Source of the DNA: Halanaerobiaceae bacterium
Lineage (GTDB): Bacteria > Bacillota > Halanaerobiia > Halanaerobiales > Halarsenatibacteraceae
Direction of reading: 5' to 3'
DNA: 7,280 nt
Assembly: GCA_003554685.1 (NCBI GenBank)
Contig: PWHA01000338.1
Location: forward strand, 1 to 7,280
Under the pieces are notes generated by a model that was not told the origin of the DNA, ran no database searches, and worked only from the letters and a program-made list of their open reading frames with translations. Positions 1-5,989 of this stretch are shown in pieces. Within the stretch, counting starts at the first letter, position 1. Every line of letters begins with the position of its first letter. Made by a program: the position numbers and the translations under genes.

Positions 1-158
1 AGATATTTGAAGAGACAGAGCGGGGTGAATTCGCCAAAAAGTGGTTGATTGAGTTTAATCACGGTATGCCTACGCTGAACAGGCTTCGCCGGACCTGGGA
101 AGATTCCGAGATGGAAGAGACTGGACGGGAGTTTAGAGAACGATTCGATTTGTCCTAG
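1..158 (+). CDS. C-terminal fragment of a ketol-acid reductoisomerase-family protein (5' end outside window)
   Basis: Open from the window edge in the frame beginning at base 3, ending at TAG 156-158; 51 residues are visible. The segment GEFAKKWLIEF, followed by a glycine-x-proline, a double arginine and a spaced MEETG...R ending, aligns by eye with the C-terminal helices of ketol-acid reductoisomerase (IlvC), where the usual text is G-x-FAK-x-W-x-x-EN...RP...HQIE-x-VG-x-x-LR. Known IlvC enzymes carry out an NADPH- and Mg-dependent isomeroreduction in branched-chain amino acid synthesis. This copy departs from the family at conserved spots: EN is EF, GRP is GMP, and HQIE is SEME. No branched-chain genes follow; the next gene is allE. 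A divergent paralogue acting on a ureide 2-hydroxy acid is possible, but that is inference. The cofactor domain and metal-binding residues lie upstream of the window, so they cannot be checked. Family assignment fairly confident, function open. Confidence 0.72.
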   Translation, partial: IFEETERGEFAKKWLIEFNHGMPTLNRLRRTWEDSEMEETGREFRERFDLS

Positions 159-189
159 GTTAATCACACAGTTTTCAGGAAAATAATTG

Positions 190-224
190 ATGGGGAGATA
201 TGGCTAATTTATATATCTCCCCAT
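190..224 (+). terminator. 12-bp perfect hairpin with late T-run, possible weak terminator or processing site
   Basis: Bases 190-201 (ATGGGGAGATAT) pair perfectly with 213-224 around an 11-nt loop. Six T's follow at 232-237, but only after a 7-nt gap, so it is not an ideal intrinsic terminator. It lies between the reductoisomerase-like gene and allE and could end or attenuate transcription, or protect an upstream transcript end. The stem is clear; its function is inferred. Confidence 0.5.
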
Positions 225-238
225 TCTGATATTTTTTG

Positions 239-254
239 TGAAAAGATATTTTCA
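239..254. promoter_or_regulatory. Small inverted repeat upstream of allE, possible operator
   Basis: TGAAAA at 239-244 is the reverse complement of TTTTCA at 249-254, separated by GATA. It sits 20 bp before the allE start and 7 bp before its ribosome binding site. The symmetry would suit a repressor site, but the sequence is A/T-rich and short enough to arise by chance. No convincing promoter pair was found next to it. Confidence 0.2.
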
Positions 255-274
255 GAGAAGAAAGGTGATAAAAA

Positions 275-1042
275 ATGGCTTATCCAGAAGGAAATTTATC
301 GACCAGAGCTATCATTAAACCGGGAAAATTCACTTTAATTCCACCTGAAGGAAGGGTGAATAATAATATTCCCGGGCTGGAAAACTGCCAGGCAACAGTG
401 CTGGCTTCACCGGATATCGGAGCTGGTTTTGCTGAGTATGTGATTGAATTTTTTCCAGAAGGAAAAACTGTTGAAGAATTTGCCCAAAAACCAGGAGTTG
501 AAGCTTTTATTTATGTTATCAAGGGTGAAGGAAAGGTAAAGATTGGAGATGAGGAAAGGGAGTTGACTCAGGGAGGGTTTGCCTATTCTCCCCCTGATAA
601 AGGAGTGAATCTGAAAAATACCGGAGAAGCCAGCTGGAAAATTTTTGTTCATAAACAGGTCTATAAAACTCTGGAGGGATATTCTGCCAGGACTGTTTTT
701 GGTAATGCCGGGGAAATAGAGGGAGAAATTTATGAAGATATGGAAAATGTATTTTTAAAGACTTTTTTGCCGGAAGATCCAGGATTTGATGTGAACTTCC
801 ATATCTTAACCTTTGAACCTGATGGCTCCCACCCCTTTGTAGAAACTCATCTGCAGGAGCATGGACTTTATATGCTTTCGGGACAGGGACTTTATCTACT
901 GGATGACGAGTGGGTTCCTGTACAGAAAGAGGATTTCATCTGGTTTGGTCCCTTCACTCCTCAGGCTTTTTACTGCACCGGCAGGGAAAACACTTCCTAT
1001 GTATACTCAAAAAACTGTAATAGAGATGTAGATTTGCTGTAA
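275..1042 (+). CDS. allE: (S)-ureidoglycine aminohydrolase
   Basis: A 255-residue bicupin protein. It releases ammonia from (S)-ureidoglycine, the product of allantoate amidohydrolase, giving (S)-ureidoglycolate; a cytoplasmic step of purine-ureide breakdown. The sequence matches remembered E. coli AllE (YlbA) along its length: the start (TRAIIKPGKF..., IPGLENCQAT), the central GFDVNFHIL, and the ending YSKNCNRDV. In the C-terminal cupin, E190, H192, H196 and Q230 fit the Mn-binding set of the family (ETHLQEHG plus PQAF), and K246 is at the position of the conserved active-site lysine. The N-terminal cupin lacks a full metal set, as is usual. Start at ATG 275, with AAGGTG at 262-267 and a 7-nt spacer. 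It heads a close-packed run with a nitroreductase and carbamate kinase. No allantoinase or allantoate amidohydrolase gene is in the window. Nothing suggests truncation or frameshift. Confidence 0.93.
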   Translation: MAYPEGNLSTRAIIKPGKFTLIPPEGRVNNNIPGLENCQATVLASPDIGAGFAEYVIEFFPEGKTVEEFAQKPGVEAFIYVIKGEGKVKIGDEERELTQGGFAYSPPDKGVNLKNTGEASWKIFVHKQVYKTLEGYSARTVFGNAGEIEGEIYEDMENVFLKTFLPEDPGFDVNFHILTFEPDGSHPFVETHLQEHGLYMLSGQGLYLLDDEWVPVQKEDFIWFGPFTPQAFYCTGRENTSYVYSKNCNRDVDLL

Positions 1043-1058
1043 AGTCAGAGGCTATTGC

Positions 1059-1084
1059 TGGAGTTTTTAAAAGGAGGTTTTAAA
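1059..1084 (+). repeat. Tandem 13-bp imperfect duplication containing a second Shine-Dalgarno-like unit
   Basis: TGGAGTTTTTAAA (1059-1071) is followed at once by AGGAGGTTTTAAA (1072-1084), agreeing at 11 of 13 positions. The second unit supplies the AGGAGG ribosome binding site of the nitroreductase gene and runs into its start region. It may be a slippage duplication or chance in A/T-rich spacer DNA. Any effect on translation is speculation. Confidence 0.4.
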
Positions 1085-1085
1085 T

Positions 1086-1622
1086 GTGGTTCTGGAAATT
1101 TTAAAGGAAAGAAGAAGTATCAGAAAATATCAGGATAAACCTGTAGAAAAAGAGAAAATTGACAAACTATTGCAGGCTGCACTTCTCTCTCCTTCCTCTG
1201 TGGATTCTCAGCCCTGGAGATTTATTGTAATTGAGGAAAAAGAGGAACTGCAGGAGCTTGCCAGATCTAAAACCGGAGGCTCTTCTTTTTTAGCTGATGC
1301 TGCGCTGGCTATTGTGGTCTGTGCAGATCCAGATGCAAGTGATGTCTGGGTGGAAGATGCCTCAATAGCGGCCTTCAGTATTCAACTGACAGCTCAGTCA
1401 CTGGGGCTCGGTTCCTGCTGGATTCAGATTAGAAATAGAAGGCATGATGAAGAGACTAAATCGGAGGATTTTGTCAGGGATTATCTTAATATACCAGATT
1501 ATATCAGAGTTGATTCGATAATTTCACTGGGCTATCCCGGTGAGGAGAAAGATTTCTATACTAAAGATGATGCAGATTTTGCCAAGGTTTATCAGGGAAA
1601 ATACGGAGAAAAATTTAATTAA
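1086..1622 (+). CDS. Nitroreductase-family FMN-dependent oxidoreductase
   Basis: A 178-residue single-domain protein of the nitroreductase fold, normally a homodimer binding FMN at the dimer interface and taking hydride from NAD(P)H. The N-terminal ERRSIRKY (residues 8-15) and SPSSVDSQPWRFIVI (35-49) are the classic FMN-phosphate and isoalloxazine contact segments. LGLGSCWIQ (106-114) and ISLGYPGEEK (146-155) match the later FMN-binding parts. Start is GTG 1086, 8 nt after AGGAGG 1072-1077. The overlapping ATG at 1084 is in another frame and stops after six codons, so GTG is the only start giving the conserved N-terminus. It lies 43 bp after allE and 18 bp before the carbamate kinase gene, so co-transcription is likely. 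The substrate cannot be read from the sequence. Nitroreductase relatives include enone and quinone reductases and enzymes of cofactor metabolism. A role in ureide breakdown rests only on position. Confidence 0.88.
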   Translation: MVLEILKERRSIRKYQDKPVEKEKIDKLLQAALLSPSSVDSQPWRFIVIEEKEELQELARSKTGGSSFLADAALAIVVCADPDASDVWVEDASIAAFSIQLTAQSLGLGSCWIQIRNRRHDEETKSEDFVRDYLNIPDYIRVDSIISLGYPGEEKDFYTKDDADFAKVYQGKYGEKFN

Positions 1623-1640
1623 TACAGGAGGTAGTATGAA

Positions 1641-2570
1641 ATGGCAAAGATTGTAGTTGCTTTAGGGGGTAATGCCCTCGGCAGCACCCCCCAGGAACAG
1701 AAGGATGCGGTTGCCTTTACAGCGGAGTCGATTGTTAGCCTGGTTGAAGAAGGCCACGAAATAATTCTCGGTCATGGCAATGGGCCCCAGGTAGGAATGA
1801 TTAATTTAGCCTTTGAATCATCTGCCAGCAATGGGGAAGGGACACCTGAAATGCCCTTTCCAGAATGTGGTGCAATGAGTCAGGGATATATAGGTTATCA
1901 CCTGCAAAATGCTATTCAAAAGAAATTAGCTGCCAGAGGGATTGAAAAATCAGCAGCTACTGTAATTACTCAGGTCTTAGTAAGCGAAGAAGATGAGGCT
2001 TTCCAGAAGCCCACAAAACCGGTGGGTAGCTTTTACAGCAAAAAAGAAGCTGATAAGCTCGAGCAGGAGAAGGGCTACAATATGATTGAGGATGCCGGCA
2101 GAGGTTACCGGAGAGTTGTGCCCAGTCCGATTCCACTGGATATTGTTGAGAAAAAATTAATCAAAAAGCTCGTGGATGACGGTGATATTGTCATAGCCTG
2201 TGGTGGAGGCGGTATTCCGGTAATCAGAAAAAATGGAGGTTTTGAAGGTGTTCCGGCTGTAATTGATAAGGACTTTGCCTGTGAAACCCTGGCCGAGCTG
2301 GTGGAAGCAGATGTATTTTTGATTTTAACAGCTGTTGATAAAGTAGCTATTAATTTTGGTACCGATGAGGAAGAATGGCTTTCCGAATTAGATTTGGAGA
2401 CTGCTAAAAAATACTGTCAGGAAGGACATTTTGCTGCCGGCAGCATGCTGCCAAAGGTGAGGGCTGCTATGAATTTTGTTGAAGAGACCGGAGGCAGAGC
2501 TTTAATTACCTCTCTGGAAAAGGCAGCTCAGGCTCTGGCCGGAAAAGACGGTACGGTAATTAAAAAATAA
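1641..2570 (+). CDS. arcC: Carbamate kinase
   Basis: A 309-residue protein, the usual family length (about 310), of the amino-acid kinase fold. It reversibly transfers phosphate from carbamoyl phosphate to ADP, giving ATP and carbamate; in catabolism this conserves energy. Visible family segments are VVALGGNALG (5-14), GHGNGPQVG (44-52), MSQGYIGYHLQ (79-89), KPVGSFY (126-132), YRRVVPSPIP (156-165), ACGGGGIPV (186-194), the DKDFACETLAE block (209-219), and GSMLPKVRAA (267-276) with the conserved Lys. Start ATG 1641, 9 nt after AGGAGG (1626-1631). An earlier ATG at 1636 is out of frame and stops after six codons. There is no arcA or arcB beside it; its partner here is allE, so a ureide-linked role like that of E. 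coli AllK (YbcF) is more likely than the arginine deiminase pathway. The generic symbol arcC is used because kinase subtypes cannot be told apart by eye. Confidence 0.95.
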   Translation: MAKIVVALGGNALGSTPQEQKDAVAFTAESIVSLVEEGHEIILGHGNGPQVGMINLAFESSASNGEGTPEMPFPECGAMSQGYIGYHLQNAIQKKLAARGIEKSAATVITQVLVSEEDEAFQKPTKPVGSFYSKKEADKLEQEKGYNMIEDAGRGYRRVVPSPIPLDIVEKKLIKKLVDDGDIVIACGGGGIPVIRKNGGFEGVPAVIDKDFACETLAELVEADVFLILTAVDKVAINFGTDEEEWLSELDLETAKKYCQEGHFAAGSMLPKVRAAMNFVEETGGRALITSLEKAAQALAGKDGTVIKK

Positions 2571-2602
2571 AATATATGACAGCCAGTAAAGGTTGGTCGG
2601 AG

Positions 2603-2614
2603 TTTTTATAAAAA
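2603..2614. repeat. 12-bp A/T palindrome in the arcC-gcvH spacer
   Basis: TTTTTATAAAAA is a perfect palindrome just upstream of the large hairpin. Its low complexity makes chance likely. It might help open the DNA or contribute a -10-like TATAAA (2607-2612), but no matching -35 sequence was found. Confidence 0.2.
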
Positions 2615-2619
2615 TGTGT

Positions 2620-2684
2620 AAAATGGGGTGCCCACTTTTTACCCTCTTTGTTTCCTCCCTAAAGGAATCCGGGCACTCCATTTT
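2620..2684 (+). terminator. Long-stem hairpin, probable terminator after carbamate kinase
   Basis: Bases 2620-2633 (AAAATGGGGTGCCC) pair with 2671-2684 over 14 positions, one of them a G-T wobble, enclosing a 37-nt loop. Inside the loop, TTCCT 2652-2656 pairs with AGGAA 2663-2667, giving a two-tier structure. The G/C-rich core is followed by ATTTTCT, partly within the arm, and by five T's at 2693-2697. The A-arm and T-arm could terminate in either direction. It lies 50 bp past the arcC stop and separates the ureide genes from gcv. The large loop is unusual for a simple terminator, so a gcv leader element is the alternative. Confidence 0.6.
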
Positions 2685-2703
2685 CTAATGGATTTTTGGT
2701 CGA

Positions 2704-2709
2704 TATAGT
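2704..2709 (+). promoter_or_regulatory. Candidate -10 box for the gcv operon
   Basis: TATAGT agrees with TATAAT at five of six positions and lies 78 bp before gcvH, just past the hairpin. The best upstream partner at 17-bp spacing is TTTTCT at 2681-2686, only a half match to TTGACA. A promoter is expected in this spacer, but this exact placement is weak. TATGAT at 2753-2758 is another -10-like hexamer without a good -35. Confidence 0.25.
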
Positions 2710-2787
2710 TGCGGCTGCTTATTTTATCGCAGTAATTAGCCCTGCACCCGACTATGATTTCAGAATATAAACAGGAGGTATAAAATA

Positions 2788-3174
2788 ATGAAGGTTAACG
2801 AAGGACTCTACTACACAGAAGATCATGAATGGATAAAAGTTGAAAATGGCGTAGGAACGATAGGAGTAACTGATTTTGCCCAGCAGGAACTGGGAGATAT
2901 AGTCTTTGTTGAGCTGCCGGAAATTGGAGAGGAATTTCAACAGAATGATAATTTTGGAGTGATTGAATCAGTTAAAGCAGTTTCAGATCTTTATATTCCA
3001 GTCAGTGGTGATATTTGCGAAATAAATGAAAATTTACTGGATCAGCCTGAGCTGGTAAATGAAGAGCCCTATCAGGGCGGCTGGATCATAAAGATTAACT
3101 TATCTGCCGAGAAAGAATTAGAGGATTTGATGAATGCTGAAGAATATCAGGAGTTTTTGAAGGGGGAAGCTTAA
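2788..3174 (+). CDS. gcvH: Glycine cleavage system H protein
   Basis: A 128-residue lipoyl carrier protein, close to the usual 125-130. Its lipoyl arm takes the aminomethyl group from the P-protein and carries it to the T- and L-proteins. The N-terminal YYTEDHEWIKVE (8-19) is the family signature. ESVKAVSDLY (60-69) holds the lipoylated lysine, K63. PELVNEEPYQGGWIIKI (89-105) is the conserved C-terminal part. The protein is strongly acidic, as usual for the family. Start ATG 2788, with AGGAGGT 2773-2779 and an 8-nt spacer. It is the first gene of the gcv unit, and its stop TAA at 3172-3174 directly abuts the gcvPA start. Needing lipoate, it depends on a ligase or LipA/LipB system not present here. 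Confidence 0.97.
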   Translation: MKVNEGLYYTEDHEWIKVENGVGTIGVTDFAQQELGDIVFVELPEIGEEFQQNDNFGVIESVKAVSDLYIPVSGDICEINENLLDQPELVNEEPYQGGWIIKINLSAEKELEDLMNAEEYQEFLKGEA

Positions 3175-4533
3175 GTGAGATATATTTCAAATACCCCGGC
3201 TGAACAGGAAAAAATGCTGCAGGAAATTGGTGCGGATAAAGTTTCTGATCTTTTTCAAGCCATTCCTGAAAATATTAAATTTGATCGTTCCTTCAATATA
3301 CCTGCAGCGTTATCAGAGCTGGAACTTAAAGAGCTTATCAAAGATAAGGCAGAAAAAAACCTGGATTTAAGTGAATTTGATAGTTATCTGGGAGCCGGAT
3401 CCTATGATCATTATATTCCAGCAATAATTGATCATCTGATCATACGATCTGAATTTTATACGGCCTATACCCCTTACCAGGCTGAATTAAGCCAGGGAAC
3501 ACTGCAGGCAATTTATGAATATCAGAGCATGATCTGTGAATTAACAGGAATGGGGATCTCTAATGCATCTCTGCTCGATGGAGCTTCTGCTCTGGGTGAA
3601 GCTGTTATCATGGCAGGCAGACACAGCAGAAAGGAAAAAATAATAATGCCTGAAACAGTTCATCCTGCTTATCGTGAGGTAGCTCAGACCTATGGTAAGC
3701 CTCATGGCTTAAAGTTTGTTGAGACCTCATTAAAAGGAAGCAGCTCCAATTATAAAGAGATAAAGGAAGAACTTGATGGTAATACTGCGGCAGTGGTTTT
3801 TCAGTATCCAAATTTTTTCGGAACAGTAGAAGACCTGGCAGAGATTGCCCGGATGCTGGAAAACCATAAAAAGGCAGTATTTATTGTGGTTGCTAATCCG
3901 ATGGCTCTAGGCCTTTTAACCCCCCCAGGAGAATTTGGTGCTGATATTGTGGTGGGCGAGGGCCAGCCGCTGGGGAATCCAGTTAACTACGGAGGACCAA
4001 ATCTGGGTTTTATGGCTATCAGAGATGACAGAAGATTATTAAGACAGCTGCCGGGCCGGCTGGTTGGAAAAACAGAAGATATTGAGGGCAATACGGGATA
4101 TGTTATGACCATGCAAACCAGAGAACAGCATATCAGACGGGAAAAAGCCACTTCTAATATTTGTACAAATGAAGCTCTCAATGCTCTGATGGCAGCTATT
4201 TATCTGGCGACCATGGGCAAAAAAGGAGTAGAGGAAGTAGCCAACCAGTGCTACCAAAAGACCCGCTATTTGAAGGAAAAACTGGCAGAAATTGATGATG
4301 TAACTGTAGTTAATGGAGATAATCATTTTAATGAATTCTGGCTAAAAATCGAAACTGCAGATAAATCACTGGAGGAAATTGAAACAAAAATGTGTCAGCA
4401 GGGAATCCTGGCAGGGGTAAATCTGGCAGAACTAACTGATCAGCAAGGACTGCTGGTCAGTGTTACTGAGAAGAAAACCAGAGAGGAACTGGATAAATAT
4501 GCAAGGAAGCTGGAGGTGCTTTTAAATGAGTGA
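3175..4533 (+). CDS. gcvPA: Glycine dehydrogenase (decarboxylating) subunit 1
   Basis: A 452-residue alpha subunit of the split P-protein, the type found in Firmicutes, Thermotoga and archaea; usual length is about 450. With GcvPB it forms the PLP enzyme that decarboxylates glycine and loads the aminomethyl group onto lipoyl-GcvH. This subunit adopts the PLP fold but does not bear the PLP lysine. Seen here: N-terminal YISNTPAEQEKML (3-15), YLGAGSYDHYIP (71-82), EFYTAYTPYQAELSQGTLQ (93-111) and NASLLDGASALGEA (130-143), where many relatives have YDGAT-type text. A glycine-rich GQPLGNPVNYGGP block follows in the middle. Start is GTG 3175, touching the gcvH stop, with AGGGGG 3161-3166 at 8 nt, so translation is probably coupled to gcvH. 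The last 8 bp overlap gcvPB. No key family segment seems lost. Confidence 0.96.
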   Translation: MRYISNTPAEQEKMLQEIGADKVSDLFQAIPENIKFDRSFNIPAALSELELKELIKDKAEKNLDLSEFDSYLGAGSYDHYIPAIIDHLIIRSEFYTAYTPYQAELSQGTLQAIYEYQSMICELTGMGISNASLLDGASALGEAVIMAGRHSRKEKIIMPETVHPAYREVAQTYGKPHGLKFVETSLKGSSSNYKEIKEELDGNTAAVVFQYPNFFGTVEDLAEIARMLENHKKAVFIVVANPMALGLLTPPGEFGADIVVGEGQPLGNPVNYGGPNLGFMAIRDDRRLLRQLPGRLVGKTEDIEGNTGYVMTMQTREQHIRREKATSNICTNEALNALMAAIYLATMGKKGVEEVANQCYQKTRYLKEKLAEIDDVTVVNGDNHFNEFWLKIETADKSLEEIETKMCQQGILAGVNLAELTDQQGLLVSVTEKKTREELDKYARKLEVLLNE

Positions 4534-5965
4534 AGCTCTTATTAAGGATTACGGTAGTCCGGGGAGAAAAGGTTATTCTCTACCGGAACTTGATGTTGTT
4601 GAAAAAAATCCGGCAGAAAGTTTGCCAGAGGGAATGATAAGAGAAGAAGCGGCCAAACTTCCGGAAGTGAGTGAGGTTGATGTTGTCAGACATTATACCA
4701 GCCTCTCCAACATGAATTATGGTGTTGATTCTGGAATATATCCATTGGGGTCCTGTACCATGAAATATAATCCTAAAATAAACGAAGATATAGCTCGAAC
4801 TCCTAATTTAACCAATATTCATCCCCAGCAAAAGGAAAAGTACGTACAGGGCAGCCTGGAAATTCTCTATGAATTAAAAGAATATCTGGCTGAAATTAGT
4901 GGGATGGATGAAGTTTCTCTGCAGCCAGCTTCAGGATCTCACGGAGAATATGTAGGGCTGATGATTATCAGAAAATATTTCGAGAAAAAGGGAGAGACAA
5001 GAACCAAGGTAATTGTACCGGATTCAGCCCATGGAACAAATCCTGCCAGTGCTACAATGGCTGGTTATAATGTTGTTGAAATTGCATCAAATGAAGGAGG
5101 AATGGTTGATCTGGAATCTTTGAAGGCTGAAGTTGATGAAGACACAGCTGCTTTAATGCTTACCAATCCTAACACTCTGGGTATATTTGAAAAGGATATC
5201 TGTGAAATTCAAAAGATTATTCATGATGCCGGTGGACTACTTTATTATGATGGTGCTAATATGAATGCTGTACTGGGCTATGTTCGCCCTGGTGATATGG
5301 AATTTGATGTCATCCACTATAATCTGCATAAAACCTTTTCTACCCCGCATGGAGGAGGGGGGCCTGGTTCCGGACCTGTGGCTGTCAAAGAAAGACTGGC
5401 TCCTTTTATTCCAGCGCCGGTCTTAAAAAAAGAAGGAGAAAAATACTACTGGGATAATGACAGACCGGATTCACTGGGTAGAGTCCATGCCTTTTACGGT
5501 AATTATGGTGTGATGCTGCGGGCTTATGCCTATATAAGAACCGCCGGAGCAAAAGGATTAAAAGAAATAACTGAAAATGCCGTTCTAAATGCAAATTATA
5601 TGAAGCATAAATTAAAAGACACCTATGAACTGCCCTTTGCTTCAGATAGCCTTCATGAATTTGTTCTCTCAGGTTCCCGGCAGAAAAAAGAAGGAATTTC
5701 TACTGTAAATATTGCCAAAAGACTGCTGGATTATAAACAATATGCTCCGACAATTTATTTTCCGTTGATTGTAAAGGAAGCTATTATGGTAGAGCCTACT
5801 GAAACAGAGAATTTACAGTCTCTTGATAGATTTATTGAAACTATGAAAGTTATATCACAAGAAATTGAAGAAGAACCTGAATTGGTGAGAGATGCTCCTC
5901 ATAATACCGTTGTCAGGAAACTGGATGAAGCAAAGGCTGCCAGAAATCCTGATTTGAGATGGTAA
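4526..5965 (+). CDS. gcvPB: Glycine dehydrogenase (decarboxylating) subunit 2
   Basis: A 479-residue beta subunit of the split P-protein, carrying the PLP cofactor. YNLHKTFSTPHGGGGPGSGP (265-284) contains the Schiff-base lysine, K269. Other family segments are YPLGSCTMKYNPK (72-84), the LQPASGSHGE block (132-141), PDSAHGTNPASA (165-176) and LMLTNPNTLGIFE (210-222). Relatives usually have AAGAHGE where this protein has ASGSHGE, a mild substitution. Length is in the usual 475-490 range. Start ATG 4526 is inside the end of gcvPA (8-bp overlap), with GGAGGT 4512-4517 at 8 nt, so translational coupling with equal subunit supply is likely. It is the last gene of the H-PA-PB unit; no gcvT follows. 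Confidence 0.97.
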   Translation: MSEALIKDYGSPGRKGYSLPELDVVEKNPAESLPEGMIREEAAKLPEVSEVDVVRHYTSLSNMNYGVDSGIYPLGSCTMKYNPKINEDIARTPNLTNIHPQQKEKYVQGSLEILYELKEYLAEISGMDEVSLQPASGSHGEYVGLMIIRKYFEKKGETRTKVIVPDSAHGTNPASATMAGYNVVEIASNEGGMVDLESLKAEVDEDTAALMLTNPNTLGIFEKDICEIQKIIHDAGGLLYYDGANMNAVLGYVRPGDMEFDVIHYNLHKTFSTPHGGGGPGSGPVAVKERLAPFIPAPVLKKEGEKYYWDNDRPDSLGRVHAFYGNYGVMLRAYAYIRTAGAKGLKEITENAVLNANYMKHKLKDTYELPFASDSLHEFVLSGSRQKKEGISTVNIAKRLLDYKQYAPTIYFPLIVKEAIMVEPTETENLQSLDRFIETMKVISQEIEEEPELVRDAPHNTVVRKLDEAKAARNPDLRW

Positions 5966-5989
5966 TACCGTAATGATGAAGCGGATCTG

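Noticed and set aside
187..215. Promoter candidate TTGATG - 17 bp - TATATA before allE
   Set aside because: Only four of six matches in each box, and it overlaps the hairpin at 190-224, so it may reflect stem sequence and A/T richness alone.
407..652. Minus-strand open frame within allE
   Set aside because: It lies wholly inside a well-supported gene, has no recognisable protein family, and its composition reflects the complement of the allE coding sequence.
1084..1104. Six-codon peptide rich in Trp/Phe as a regulatory leader peptide
   Set aside because: It overlaps the nitroreductase start instead of preceding an attenuator, and no terminator or antiterminator pair follows it.
1641..2570. 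Carbamate kinase as part of an arginine deiminase operon
   Set aside because: No arcA, arcB or arginine/ornithine antiporter gene is adjacent; the neighbours are allE and a nitroreductase.
2620..2684. Miniature transposable element
   Set aside because: The 14-bp inverted arms could look like terminal repeats, but the unit is only 65 bp, no flanking target duplication is seen, and a terminator at this operon end explains it better.
2571..2787. Glycine riboswitch or T-box leader before gcvH
   Set aside because: I could not find the conserved glycine aptamer core or the T-box antiterminator motif; the only clear structure is one long hairpin.
2752..2940. Minus-strand open frame overlapping the gcvH start
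   Set aside because: It is a shadow of gcvH; it has no good ribosome binding site or family signature and would cover the gcvH translation start.
3608..4326. Three minus-strand open frames inside gcvPA
   Set aside because: They overlap each other or a conserved gene, carry no recognisable domains, and the + strand frame is fully accounted for by gcvPA.
5406..5594. Minus-strand open frame inside gcvPB
   Set aside because: It lies within a conserved coding region with no domain or start signal of its own.
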